A stretch of 64,000 nt of DNA from Janthinobacterium sp. 344 (GTDB taxonomy: Bacteria > Pseudomonadota > Gammaproteobacteria > Burkholderiales > Burkholderiaceae_D): positions 310,001-374,000 of the forward strand of contig NZ_FOKL01000005.1 of the NCBI RefSeq assembly GCF_900112025.1. Reading direction: 5' to 3'. Both the position numbers and the translations under genes were made by a program. The notes beneath the pieces were generated by a model. The model was not told the origin of the DNA. It did not search any database and was given only the letters and a program-made list of their open reading frames with translations. Each line of letters begins with the position of its first letter. Position 1 is the first letter of the stretch. This document shows, in pieces, positions 37,306 through 45,541 of this stretch.

Positions 37306-37725
37306 TGCTTGAAGATAAGATGAAAAAAGTCGATCTCTTTGTCTGTTCCCCGTCGGACATGCGCGCCTGCGCCAGCTGGACGGCGGCCGTCGAGGCCTTC
37401 CCCGTCACCGGCATCACCTTGCCGGGGGGCGCTCGATTTCGCGTTCCTGGCGCAGTTGCTGACCGGCTCGGCGGCGCCTGCGCTCGTGCCCGCAGGAATC
37501 GAGGGGCGCGATCTGTACGTTTTCAGGGCTGACGTGGGGCAGGCGCTGGGGCGGCTGGTGGCCGATGAACTGAACCGGCTCGCGGTGGCGTGGTCGAGCA
37601 TGGCGCCATGGGCAGGTTCGGCGATCAATCCTTTCGACCTGGCCGGCTTTCTGATGGAATCGCAGTCAGCCTGGCATCGAGCCGCGGGGCCGGACAAGGC
37701 GCTGTTTGCCTGGGTGGACGCGTAA
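37305..37725 (+). pseudogene. Small hypothetical gene with apparent +1 frameshift
   Basis: The frame opening at 37305 (MLEDKMKKVDLFVCSPSDM, coupled to the previous stop as TGATG) reads sensibly to LPGG, then hits a run of six G at 37424-37429. After that run, coding-like sequence continues in the next frame (LDFAFLAQLLTGSAAPALVP to DKALFAWVDA, stop at 37723-37725). Removing one G joins them into one protein of about 139 residues. Either the gene is broken in this strain or the assembly carries an extra G. The function of the joined protein is unknown. Confidence 0.7.
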
Positions 37726-37728
37726 AGT

Positions 37729-37752
37729 GCGGCGGCCCTGGCGGCCCGCCGC
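37729..37752. terminator. GC hairpin between convergent genes
   Basis: GCGGCGG (37729-37735) pairs with CCGCCGC (37746-37752) in the 38-base gap between the frameshifted gene and the MFS gene. No T-run follows in either direction, so termination is only a possibility. Confidence 0.3.
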
Positions 37753-37763
37753 CGTATTAATCC

Positions 37764-38981
37764 TCAAGCGGGCTGCACGCCGCCCACGTTGCGGCTGCGG
37801 TTTTCCACCAGCACGGAAATGCCGAGCACGACGATGCCGCCGCAGGCCAGCATGGCGCCCACCCAGCCCGTCGAGCGCAAGCCCATGCCCATGGCGATGG
37901 CGATGCCGCCGGCCCAGGCGCCCAGGGCGTTGGCGATGTTGAAGGCGGAATGGTTGAGGGCGGCGGCCACCGTCTGCGCGTCGCCGGCCACGTCCATCAG
38001 GCGCGTCTGCACGGCCGGGGCGACGGCGATGCCGGCGCCGATGGCGAACAGGTTGATGGCCGTCAGCCAGACATTGCTGCTGGTATAGGTAAACGCGGCC
38101 AGGGCGGCCACGTTCCACAGCAGCACGCCGAAGATGGTCCACAGGCGCGAGCGGTCGGCCAGCCAGCCGCCGATCAGATTACCCACCGTCATGCCGATGC
38201 CGATGATGGCCAGCAGGATGGAAATGACGAGGGGCGAGACTTTCGTGATTTCCAGCAAGGTTGGCGTGATGAAGGTGTAGACGGCGAACATGCCGCCGAA
38301 GCCGATCGCCACCATCAGCAAGGTCAGCCATACTTGCAGGCGGCGGAACACGCCCAGCTCGCGGCGCGGGCTGGAATCGCCGGCGGCCACCATGGGCACG
38401 AAGATGCGCACCATCAGCATGGTCAGCAGGCCCAGCGCGGCGACCAGTAAAAAGGCCGAGCGCCAGCCCAGGGTCTGGCCGATATACGTGGCCAGGGGCA
38501 CGCCGAAGATATTGGCGACAGTCAATCCCATGAGCACGCGGGCGACGGCCTGGCCGCGCCGGTCCGGTTCGGCCAGGGCGGCCGCCACCAGGGCCGCCAC
38601 GCCGAAATACGCGCCGTGCGGGATGCCGGCCACGAAGCGGGCCACGACGAGCAAGCCATAGTTCGGCGCGATGGCGCTGAGCAAGTTGCCGCCCGCGAAC
38701 ATCAGCATCAAACAGATGAGCATCAGGCGGCGCGGCATGCGCGCCAGGAAGATGGTGATCAGGGGCGCGCCGATGACCACGCCCAGCGCGTAGGCGCTGA
38801 TCATGTGGCTCATCTGCGGCAAGGTCGTGCCCAGGTCGTCGGCGACCACGGGCAGGATGCTCATGGAGGCGAATTCGCCCGTGCCGATGGCGAGGCCGCC
38901 GATGGCCAGGGCCAGGTCGGCGTATCCAGCGCCAAAAGGCGCGGTGACGCGCGGAATCAATGGGTCTGCGGAGGCGTGCAT
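37764..38981 (-). CDS. MFS transporter, AraJ/YdhP type
   Basis: A 405-residue major facilitator with 12 spans. The N-terminal DLALAIGGLAIGTGEFASMSILP and the VADDLGTTLPQMSHMISAYALGVVIGAPL segment are typical of the AraJ/YdhP/PbuE-like drug:H+ antiporter-1 family; the motif-A region reads LARMPRRLMLI. The start at 38981 is chosen because upstream in-frame sequence lacks membrane or coding character. Likely an efflux pump of unknown substrate. It has no tight partner; the 295-base gap upstream (38982-39276) holds nothing I can identify. Confidence 0.85.
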   Translation of the reverse strand: MHASADPLIPRVTAPFGAGYADLALAIGGLAIGTGEFASMSILPVVADDLGTTLPQMSHMISAYALGVVIGAPLITIFLARMPRRLMLICLMLMFAGGNLLSAIAPNYGLLVVARFVAGIPHGAYFGVAALVAAALAEPDRRGQAVARVLMGLTVANIFGVPLATYIGQTLGWRSAFLLVAALGLLTMLMVRIFVPMVAAGDSSPRRELGVFRRLQVWLTLLMVAIGFGGMFAVYTFITPTLLEITKVSPLVISILLAIIGIGMTVGNLIGGWLADRSRLWTIFGVLLWNVAALAAFTYTSSNVWLTAINLFAIGAGIAVAPAVQTRLMDVAGDAQTVAAALNHSAFNIANALGAWAGGIAIAMGMGLRSTGWVGAMLACGGIVVLGISVLVENRSRNVGGVQPA

Positions 38982-39276
38982 GTTCTTGTTAGTTGGGTAA
39001 GGATGTGACTGGGTGGAGAGGCGCGCTGTGGCCCGGCCGGAAGTGGCAATGCGCCACCAGAGTCGACGGCTGGCCGGTATTTTCGGGCTATAACAACTGC
39101 CCAAGGACAACATTGTAAAAGATTCGGGCAAGCTCTGCTGGGCGATGGCTAAAATCTGCTGCACTGCACACCGCCGCGACAGCCCTTGTTGTTAACGATA
39201 ACACGGAAAGCGCGCCAGGCCGCCACAGGGAGAGCGAAGAAAACGCGGCTGTGGCGGAAATGGTCACGTTGGCGTA

Positions 39277-39693
39277 TTAGTTCGACAATGTTTGCTGCAG
39301 CGCTTCCAACCCCGCCACATAGATGCCGTGGAACAAGTCGGTCACTTCCTGCTCGCTCACGCCCACGGGCGTGAAGCGGCCCGACCACGTGACCCGGGCG
39401 TGTTCGCTGCCGGCGATGGGTTCCACTTGCAGGGTCGACAGGTAATCGCTGGCGGGAAACGGCGCCTGCAGAATCGAATAGCTGTAGCGGCGCGCCGTGT
39501 TGTCATACGCTTCCAGCTGTTCGACGATGACGTCGCCGGCCGGGTTGGCCAGGTGGCGGATGCGGCCCCCTGCGCTCAAGGTGCTGCTGGGAATGTAGGG
39601 CAGCCAGTCGGGCAGGCCATTGAAGCCGCCGATCAGTTGCCATACCTGCGCCGGCGTGGCGGCGATGTCGATGGAGGTGGTGGTGTGTGCCAT
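39277..39693 (-). CDS. SRPBCC-family small-ligand-binding protein
   Basis: A 138-residue START/SRPBCC-fold protein (polyketide cyclase/dehydrase-like family). The pattern is an N-terminal strand IDIAATPAQVWQLIGGFNGLPDWLPYI followed by GGRIRHL and a C-terminal helix (VTDLFHGIYVAGLEALQQTL), typical of this family. It lies 21 bases downstream of the aldo/keto reductase gene on the same strand, so the two are probably co-transcribed under the divergent LysR regulator. Ligand unknown. Confidence 0.85.
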   Translation of the reverse strand: MAHTTTSIDIAATPAQVWQLIGGFNGLPDWLPYIPSSTLSAGGRIRHLANPAGDVIVEQLEAYDNTARRYSYSILQAPFPASDYLSTLQVEPIAGSEHARVTWSGRFTPVGVSEQEVTDLFHGIYVAGLEALQQTLSN

Positions 39694-39714
39694 GATGAAT
39701 TCCTTGTCTATATA

Positions 39715-40731
39715 TTAGAGAGTGCTGCCGGGCAGCGGGGCGAACGGCGACACCAGCTGTTCGGCGCGCATCTCGTGCCAGAAGGCGGCGGGGATGACGG
39801 CGTGCAAGGCTGCCAGGTCCTCGGCCAGGCGTTCCGGGCGGCTGGCGCCGGGAATCACGGCGGCCACGGCCGGGTTGGCCAAGGAAAATTGCAGGGCCGC
39901 CGCCTTCACGCTGACGCCATGGCGCGCGGCGATGGCCTTGATGCGTTCCACCTTGGCGATGATGGCGGGCGAGGCTTTCTGGTATTCGAAGTGCGCGCCG
40001 CCGGCCAGGATGCCCGAGCTGTAGGGGCCGCCCACGACGATGTCGACGTTCTGACTTGCCGCGGCCGGCATCAGGCGCTGCAGCGCCCGTTCATGGTCGA
40101 GCAGGGTATAGCGGCCGGCCAGCAGGAAGGCGTCCGGCTGCGCTTCGCTCAAATCCAGGGTCAGTTCCAGCGGTTCCACCTTGTTTACGCCCACGCCCCA
40201 GGCCTTGATCACGCCTTCCTCGCGCAAGCGGGTCAGCACGCGGAAGGCGCCCGTGCGGGCAATCTCGAATTGCGCCAGCCAGTTGTCGCCATGGAAGTCT
40301 TGCGCGATGTCATGTACCCAGACGATGTCGAGGCGGTCCGTGTCCAGGCGTTTGAGGCTGTCGTCGATCGAGCGCAGGGTGGCGTCGGCCGAATAGTCGT
40401 CGACGATCTTGTTCTTGCGGCCGAATTCGAACAAGCCGCCTTTCTCGCCCATGTCACGCGTCGCCGGGTCTTCCTGCTCGTCGAGGATCAGGCGGCCGAC
40501 CTTGGTACTGAGCACGTAATCGTCGCGGCGGCGCTGTTTCAGGGCGGCGCCCAGGCGCAGCTCGGCCAGGCCGGCGCCATAGAACGGGGCCGTATCGAAA
40601 TAACGGATGCCGCTGTCCCAGGCCGCATCGACTGTCGCCAGCGCTTCTTCCTCGGGAATGTTGCGGAACATATTGCCCAGCGGCGCCGTGCCAAAACCCA
40701 GTTTGCCTGTCAGTAAGTGTTTGATCGTCAT
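39715..40731 (-). CDS. Aldo/keto reductase (aldose 1-dehydrogenase type)
   Basis: A 338-residue TIM-barrel oxidoreductase. It starts LGFGTAPLGNMFRNIPEEEA and continues DSGIRYFDTAPFYGAGLAELRLG, with Asp and Tyr of the catalytic tetrad, Lys in STKVGRL and His in VWVHDI. This closely follows the D-threo-aldose 1-dehydrogenase / L-fucose dehydrogenase branch. Cofactor contacts appear late (IPGASRPERLAEDL). It would oxidise an aldose to a lactone or reduce a small aldehyde with NAD(P). It is divergent from a LysR regulator across a 102-base region with a palindrome, and is followed by an SRPBCC gene. Confidence 0.88.
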   Translation of the reverse strand: MTIKHLLTGKLGFGTAPLGNMFRNIPEEEALATVDAAWDSGIRYFDTAPFYGAGLAELRLGAALKQRRRDDYVLSTKVGRLILDEQEDPATRDMGEKGGLFEFGRKNKIVDDYSADATLRSIDDSLKRLDTDRLDIVWVHDIAQDFHGDNWLAQFEIARTGAFRVLTRLREEGVIKAWGVGVNKVEPLELTLDLSEAQPDAFLLAGRYTLLDHERALQRLMPAAASQNVDIVVGGPYSSGILAGGAHFEYQKASPAIIAKVERIKAIAARHGVSVKAAALQFSLANPAVAAVIPGASRPERLAEDLAALHAVIPAAFWHEMRAEQLVSPFAPLPGSTL

Positions 40732-40773
40732 GGTGTTTTCCTTCAATGAGTGAGTGAATGGAGACAGAATAGC

Positions 40774-40794
40774 TGGACAAGTTAAGCCTGTCCA
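40774..40794. promoter_or_regulatory. Candidate LysR-type operator
   Basis: An inverted repeat with arms TGGACA (40774-40779) and TGTCCA (40789-40794), spaced by 9 bases, contains the T-N11-A pattern typical of LysR boxes. It sits between the divergent aldo/keto reductase and LysR genes, about 40 bases from each start. Confidence 0.55.
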
Positions 40795-40833
40795 AGACAT
40801 AATTGGCGCAACTTGAGTCTCAAAAGGTCTGAC

Positions 40834-41736
40834 ATGCTGGACATACGTCAATTGCAATACTTCATCGCCGTCGCCGAGGAAGAACACGTGGGACGGGCCG
40901 CCGAGCGCCTGCATATTTCCCAATCGCCGCTGAGCCGGCAGATCGCCCAGCTCGAAGACAAGCTGGGCCTGACCCTGTTCGAGCGCAGCGCGCAGCGCAT
41001 CCGCCTGACGCGCGATGGCCATACTTTCCTGGCCGAGGCGCGCGCCTTCATTACCCACGGGAACCGCCTGGAGGCGCTGGCCAGGCGCCTGGGCCGTGGC
41101 GACGAGGGCGGCCTGTGCATAGGCTACATCGAAAACGCCATGCATGCGGGCGTCCTGCCCGACGGCTTGCGCACCTTGCGCGCGTCGCGGCCGCAGGTGC
41201 ACGTGGCCCTGTACAACCTGCATTCGGCCGAGCAGATCGAAGGCTTGCGCCAGCGCAGCCTCGACATCGCCCTGCTGTGCGAACCGCCGCTGCCGAATGA
41301 TCCGGACCTCGACTGCGCGCAGGTGCTGAGCGATCCCATGCTGCTGGCCATGCCGGAAACGCATCCGCTGGCAGGCAAGGCCGAGCTGACCCCGGACGAC
41401 CTGGCGGGCCAGGAATGGATTGCCGTGTTGCACAAGGAAAGCGTGCTGAAGCACGATAACTTCATCGCCGCCTGCGCGCGCGCCGGTTTCACGCCCGATA
41501 TCCGCATGGAAGCGACGGAACCGCTGACGGCGCTGGGCCTGGTGGCGGCCGGACTGGGCATGGCCATGATCCAGCACAGCCTGCGCCAGCACGCGCCAGC
41601 CGGCGTCGTCGTGCGCGCCTTGCCATGGTTCAGCTACCGCACGCCCTTGTGGCTGGCCTGGCACAAGGTCAACTTGCGTCCGCTGGTGGGCATCTTCCGT
41701 GCCACCTTGCTGGAGCAGGCGGGGGCGGCAGCCTAG
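40834..41736 (+). CDS. LysR-family transcriptional regulator
   Basis: A 300-residue regulator starting at the ATG at 40834, which has an AAAAGG ribosome site; the earlier start at 40813 adds residues not found in the family. The N-terminal winged helix reads MLDIRQLQYFIAVAEEEHVGRAAERLHISQSPLSRQIAQLE, the rest is a periplasmic-binding-like effector domain. It probably controls the divergent aldo/keto reductase-SRPBCC operon. Its 3' end overlaps the convergent DUF6328 gene by four bases. Confidence 0.9.
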   Translation: MLDIRQLQYFIAVAEEEHVGRAAERLHISQSPLSRQIAQLEDKLGLTLFERSAQRIRLTRDGHTFLAEARAFITHGNRLEALARRLGRGDEGGLCIGYIENAMHAGVLPDGLRTLRASRPQVHVALYNLHSAEQIEGLRQRSLDIALLCEPPLPNDPDLDCAQVLSDPMLLAMPETHPLAGKAELTPDDLAGQEWIAVLHKESVLKHDNFIAACARAGFTPDIRMEATEPLTALGLVAAGLGMAMIQHSLRQHAPAGVVVRALPWFSYRTPLWLAWHKVNLRPLVGIFRATLLEQAGAAA

Positions 41737-42203
41737 ATTTTCCTCGCATGTTTCAGGTGCAGGGGCAGCCACCACCACAGGCAGACGATGAGCGTGCCCA
41801 TCAGCACGCAGGCGACGATGCCGGCGATGTGGCCGAAGACTTCCGACATCACCAGGTTGGTGCCGAGGATGAATGCCAGCGCCAGCGAAAAGGCGCCGCA
41901 CATCATGATGCGGTCGGCTACGCGCTTGAAGCGCTCGCGGTCTTGCAGGGGGCGCATCACGCGGTGCTGGATGGCCGGCGCGCTGAGCAGCACCAGGCTG
42001 GTCATGGACAGGAAAAAGGTCAGCAGGAAGACGATTTTTTCCGCCTGCACGATTTTCGCGAAGCCGCCATTGAAGGGCAGGATGATGAGGAAGGCCGTGA
42101 GCATCTGCGCGCCGGGCAGCAGGATGCGCAATTCGCTGAGCAGGTCGGACAAATCGCCTTCGTCGGCTGGCTGCTGGTCGTCCCGTGGTTGAGCGTGCGG
42201 CAT
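41733..42203 (-). CDS. DUF6328-type membrane protein
   Basis: A 156-residue membrane protein with four hydrophobic spans. LLSELRILLPGAQMLTAFLIILPFNGGFAKI near residue 25 and the APAIQHRVMRPL loop match the DUF6328 family, found in many bacteria and without known function. The charged N-terminus (PRDDQQPADEGD) is cytoplasmic in prediction. The gene is monocistronic in appearance. Confidence 0.75.
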   Translation of the reverse strand: MPHAQPRDDQQPADEGDLSDLLSELRILLPGAQMLTAFLIILPFNGGFAKIVQAEKIVFLLTFFLSMTSLVLLSAPAIQHRVMRPLQDRERFKRVADRIMMCGAFSLALAFILGTNLVMSEVFGHIAGIVACVLMGTLIVCLWWWLPLHLKHARKI

Positions 42204-42277
42204 GGCGGCGTTCCTTGTGGTGGCAATGCTGGCAGTCTACGCGGCGGCGCGGCGCCTGACTGTGGGCGGGCGCACCT

Positions 42278-43012
42278 TCACAGGCATTGCGCGAAGCGCT
42301 GCGGGTGGCGCAAGGCGAACGCGCGCAGGCGCCACAGCGGCGTGGAGACGATGGCGCTGGCACTGTGGGAAGCGTCGTGGCCACAATGGCCGCAGGTGTG
42401 GCGGCGGTGCGGCGCCTGTGCGAAGCTGCCCAGGTCCAGGTGCGGATGGCCGCAGCGGGCGCAGTCGCTGCAGTCCAGCGGCACGCCGGCCTGCAGCGCG
42501 GCGGCGAACGCCTGCGCGGCCGGCGGCGTGATGTTCAGCTGGACGATGTCGGGATGAAACACGCCGGACAGCGCGCGGCAATCGATGGCCAGGGCGGGCG
42601 CATCGCGCACCAGCAGGGCGCCGCCCAGGTCGGCCCTGGCGCGCAATTGCAGCATGCCATCCTGGTCCAGGCGCAAGGTGGCGGCGTGACACTGCATGGG
42701 ATCGAACAGCGCCGGATACAGCACATAGCCCATGGGGCTGGCATGTTGCCGGCAGCGCCGCTGCTGCGTCGCCTGCGCGTCCGCGAGGTCGGCCTGTGTG
42801 CCCCAATAGTGCTGGTGCGTGCGGCACCAGTGACGTAGCGCGCCGTTGCGGAACTTGCCTGCCGGGACCAGCGCGCACTGGACGATGGCGTCCTGGCCCG
42901 CGCCGGCGCGGAAGTGGCCCGTGATGAGCGTTGTCGTGACGCCAAGATGGCCCGTGCTCGCCTGCAGGGGCCAGCACATGCCGGGCAAGGTCAGCGGCGT
43001 CACCGGGCGCAC
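42278..43012 (-). CDS. Hypothetical protein with C-terminal zinc-ribbon-like cysteines
   Basis: A 244-residue protein from a GTG at 43012; an in-frame ATG at 42979 (MCWPLQAS) is an equally good start. The C-terminal third has CSDCARCGHPH and HTCGHCGHD, two Cys/His-rich knuckles that could bind zinc. The rest has no recognisable domain, though it keeps coding-like base use. Function unknown. A hairpin separates it from the 70-residue gene upstream. Confidence 0.55.
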   Translation of the reverse strand: MRPVTPLTLPGMCWPLQASTGHLGVTTTLITGHFRAGAGQDAIVQCALVPAGKFRNGALRHWCRTHQHYWGTQADLADAQATQQRRCRQHASPMGYVLYPALFDPMQCHAATLRLDQDGMLQLRARADLGGALLVRDAPALAIDCRALSGVFHPDIVQLNITPPAAQAFAAALQAGVPLDCSDCARCGHPHLDLGSFAQAPHRRHTCGHCGHDASHSASAIVSTPLWRLRAFALRHPQRFAQCL

Positions 43013-43050
43013 CCGCGCGCGGCTATCGCCTTGCCAGCCACAAAATGCAC

Positions 43051-43074
43051 AAGCCCGCCGTCACGGGCGGGCTT
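43051..43074 (-). terminator. Terminator-like hairpin after the 70-residue gene
   Basis: AAGCCCGCC (43051-43059) and GGCGGGCTT (43066-43074) form a perfect nine-pair stem with a six-base loop, 33 bases past the stop of the 70-residue gene. On the minus strand it is followed by GTGCATTTTG, a weak T-rich tail. Confidence 0.55.
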
Positions 43075-43107
43075 GGCGGTATGCCGCGTGCGGGACATGG
43101 CCCCGCC

Positions 43108-43320
43108 TTATTCTTCCGTGTCGGCCAGCGTGACGATGGCGCGCGCCCATTTCGAGTATTTCAGATTGGCCAGGTCACGCACGGTCTTGATGTTGAATGC
43201 CTGCTTGAGCAGCTCCGCATCCTTCTCGCTGACGCCTTGCAGCGCGTCGACGGGGGCATCGGCGATTTCCTTGAACGTCTTTTTTTCGTAGGCCTTGTCT
43301 ACCGCTTTATTGATGTTCAT
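43108..43320 (-). CDS. Small helix-hairpin-helix-like protein
   Basis: A 70-residue protein. The segment LQGVSEKDAELLKQAFNIKTVRDLANLKY resembles the hairpin-helix-hairpin pattern of DNA-binding HhH domains (hydrophobic-G-V plus a later I-K-T-V-x-D-L-A). The gene has its own region upstream and is highly polar, with Lys and Glu well represented. The start at 43320 follows a plausible ribosome site (GAGTATC is weak, AGTATCAAGAG is present). Function unknown; the HhH assignment is a pattern-level guess. Confidence 0.65.
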   Translation of the reverse strand: MNINKAVDKAYEKKTFKEIADAPVDALQGVSEKDAELLKQAFNIKTVRDLANLKYSKWARAIVTLADTEE

Positions 43321-43463
43321 CTCTTGATACTCCTCAGTAAGTAGGAAAAATTATTCTACACGTTTTTGTTGTCACTCAATTTACGCTTGCATGTCGTGCC
43401 GAAGTAAATATCATGGAGGGGGGTGACTCGGCAGTCGAGCCCGCTCTGTCGCCAACGCGAGAA

Positions 43464-43499
43464 TTGCTATAATAGCATTTCTATTATTCATAGTATAAT
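43464..43499 (+). promoter_or_regulatory. AT-rich promoter region of yidB
   Basis: Two perfect TATAAT hexamers (43468-43473 and 43494-43499) lie in an AT-rich patch 84-115 bases upstream of the YidB start. The second is a good -10; no matching TTGACA-like -35 is seen at 17 bases, so expression may need an activator or an extended -10. Confidence 0.4.
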
Positions 43500-43582
43500 G
43501 ATTTTCCATGGCGGAGAATGGTCTGCGCCATACCGGACGCCGCGGCATGCGGCCTCACATTGATAGCGTTCAGGAGATTACG

Positions 43583-44002
43583 ATGAGTTTGCTAGACCAA
43601 CTTGCAGGACAGGCGATGAGCGCTTTGGGCAACAAGGGCGCGGACGGGGAAGCCCCATCGGGCTTGATGGCCAGCGTGATGGACCTGGTCAACCAACATG
43701 GCGGCTTGCCGGGCCTGCTGCAAAAATTCCAGGAAAGCGGCCTGGGCGACCAGGTGGCCAGCTGGATCGGCACGGGCGCGAACGCGCCCGTATCGGGCGA
43801 ACAGATCAAGGATGCGCTGGGCGCCGACACGGTCAGCCAGATCGCGGAAAAGGCCGGCGTCGCGCCGGACGCCGCGTCCGGTGGCCTGGCGGCATTGCTG
43901 CCGCAACTGATCGACAAGCTGACGCCCGATGGAAAAGTGCCGGAAGGCAATGACCTGGTCAGCCAGGGCTTGAATATGCTGAAGGGCAAGTTCTTCGGTT
44001 GA
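43583..44002 (+). CDS. YidB-family protein (DUF937)
   Basis: A 139-residue protein starting at the ATG at 43583 with a CAGGAG ribosome site. It contains LMASVMDLVNQHGGLPGLLQKFQESGLGDQVASWIG and PVSGEQIKDALG, the hallmark of the YidB/DUF937 family; no function is established for this family. The upstream in-frame start at 43508 lacks a ribosome site. A strong intrinsic terminator follows 20 bases after the stop. Confidence 0.9.
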   Translation: MSLLDQLAGQAMSALGNKGADGEAPSGLMASVMDLVNQHGGLPGLLQKFQESGLGDQVASWIGTGANAPVSGEQIKDALGADTVSQIAEKAGVAPDAASGGLAALLPQLIDKLTPDGKVPEGNDLVSQGLNMLKGKFFG

Positions 44003-44021
44003 TCGTCGGCATGTGCCCAGC

Positions 44022-44052
44022 AAAAAACCTCGCAGCGATGCGAGGTTTTTTT
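44022..44052. terminator. Bidirectional intrinsic terminator
   Basis: The stem CCTCGCA/TGCGAGG with GCGA loop is flanked by a six-A run on the left and a seven-T run on the right. It serves yidB on the plus strand and, through the A-run, the convergent LacI-family gene (stop at 44057) on the minus strand. Confidence 0.92.
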
Positions 44053-44056
44053 GTGT

Positions 44057-45172
44057 CTAGGCGGCCGCCATCATGCCGAAGCGCTGCTCCATATACGCTG
44101 GTTCGCGCGTCAGGCGCGCCGTGCTGCCCTCGACCAGATACGAGCAATAGCGGCGCCGCTCGGCGCTGCCGCCGCGCCGCTCCATCAGCTCGCCCAGCAT
44201 GGCGACGGCATCGGCCGCCATCTTTTGCACGGGCTGGCGCAGGGTGGTGATGTCGTAGCTGAGCCAGCCCGACGCTTCCAGCGCATCGAAGCCGGCCACG
44301 GACATTTGCAGCGGCACCTGGATGCCCAGCTGGTGGCGCGCCGTGTCCAGGCAGCCGATGGCCATGATGTCATTGCCGCAGATGACGGCGTCCGGCACGC
44401 GGCCCAGGCGGTCGATGACCTTGCGCAAGCCGCCGCCGCCGCTGGCGTAGTCGTAGTTGCCGCTGACGACGATGGGCGCGGGCAGGCCCAGGCTCAGCAG
44501 GCGGTCCAGCACGCCCGCCTTGCGTTCCTGCGCCACGACCGAGTCGCCAGGGCCGTCGATGATGGCGAACTGGCGGTGGCCGGCCTCGGCCAGGCGCGAT
44601 ACCAGCAGGCGCGCCGCTTCCGCCTGGTCGCACAGCACGGCATGCACGGCGTGTTCGCGCGGACTGCGGTTGAACAGCACCAGCGGCACCTCGCGCCGGC
44701 CGAACTCGGCCATTTGTTCATCCGACAGGCCGGCCGCGACGATGGCGCCATCGACCTGGTACTGCCACACGTCGCTGAGCACTTTGCCGATATCGGCTTC
44801 GCGTTCCAGGGTGAACAGCAGCAGGCGCTTGCCCTGGCGGGCGATCTGCTGGCTCAGGTCGGACAGCACTTGCGGATAGTACAGGCTGGCCAGGTTGGAA
44901 ATGATGACGGCCACCAGGTTCGAGCGGCGCGTGATCAGGCTGCGCGCGGCCGCGTTGGGGATATAGTCGAGCGTGATGGCCGCCTGCATGACCTTGGCAT
45001 GCGTGGCTTGCGACACGCTGGCGCCGGGCTTGAAGCAGCGCGACACGGCCGACTGCGACACGCCGGCCAGCAGGGCCACGTCATACGAGGTGACGCGGCG
45101 TCCGGCGGAGGGCAGGCTGCGTGCGGCGGACGTGGTACTGGGGATGCGGTCGACAGTATTCTTTTTTCGCAT
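44057..45172 (-). CDS. LacI-family transcriptional regulator
   Basis: A 371-residue regulator. The helix-turn-helix lies near residue 30: VTSYDVALLAGVSQSAVSRCFKPGASVSQATHAKVMQAA, followed by the hinge LDYIPNAAARSL. The sugar-binding-like domain follows (GAIVAAGLSDEQMAEF, FNRSPREHAVHAV, CGNDIMAIGCLDTAR). The ATG at 45172 (MRKKNTVDR) is chosen; the frame upstream to 45271 is open but not family-like. No sugar genes adjoin it, so the regulon cannot be inferred. A perfect palindrome lies about 93 bases upstream. Confidence 0.9.
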   Translation of the reverse strand: MRKKNTVDRIPSTTSAARSLPSAGRRVTSYDVALLAGVSQSAVSRCFKPGASVSQATHAKVMQAAITLDYIPNAAARSLITRRSNLVAVIISNLASLYYPQVLSDLSQQIARQGKRLLLFTLEREADIGKVLSDVWQYQVDGAIVAAGLSDEQMAEFGRREVPLVLFNRSPREHAVHAVLCDQAEAARLLVSRLAEAGHRQFAIIDGPGDSVVAQERKAGVLDRLLSLGLPAPIVVSGNYDYASGGGGLRKVIDRLGRVPDAVICGNDIMAIGCLDTARHQLGIQVPLQMSVAGFDALEASGWLSYDITTLRQPVQKMAADAVAMLGELMERRGGSAERRRYCSYLVEGSTARLTREPAYMEQRFGMMAAA

Positions 45173-45541
45173 ATTGGTCTGGCAAGCAAGCTGTCTCAAA
45201 GTGTTCCTGCGGGCCCGGCCGCTTGTGGCGGCCCGGACGGGAAGGACGAGCATAGCGTAAAAGATTGCCATATGGCAAGACTGTTTTCTTATTCATGTTG
45301 CAAAAAATATGATGAATTGGCAAGTGGCATGCGTGCCGCGGCCGCCGTTGCCTCGCCGTTGCCTGCATGGCCGCCACGTGGTCGGCGGGTGCGACGGCTT
45401 GCCAGCCGGTCCAGGCGGTACTTGCCGCTAGGCAAGCTCCGTGCCGCCGTCCTGGGGGAACGTCAGGCGCACGCATATATGTCTAGTGCAACTGCGTGCC
45501 TTCTGATAACATAACGCCCCTTTATTCAGGGAAGGGTCGAC
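45173..45541. other. Divergent intergenic region
   Basis: These 369 bases separate the LacI-family gene and the Hsp70 gene. Apart from the palindrome at 45265-45278 and an AT-rich segment around 45280-45320, I see no gene or RNA. It must hold both divergent promoters. Confidence 0.6.
45265..45278. promoter_or_regulatory. Perfect palindrome upstream of LacI-family gene
   Basis: TTGCCATATGGCAA is a perfect 14-base palindrome, 93 bases upstream of the LacI-family start. It is the right length and symmetry for a LacI-family operator, although the family usually has a central CG. Autoregulation is a reasonable guess. Confidence 0.45.
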
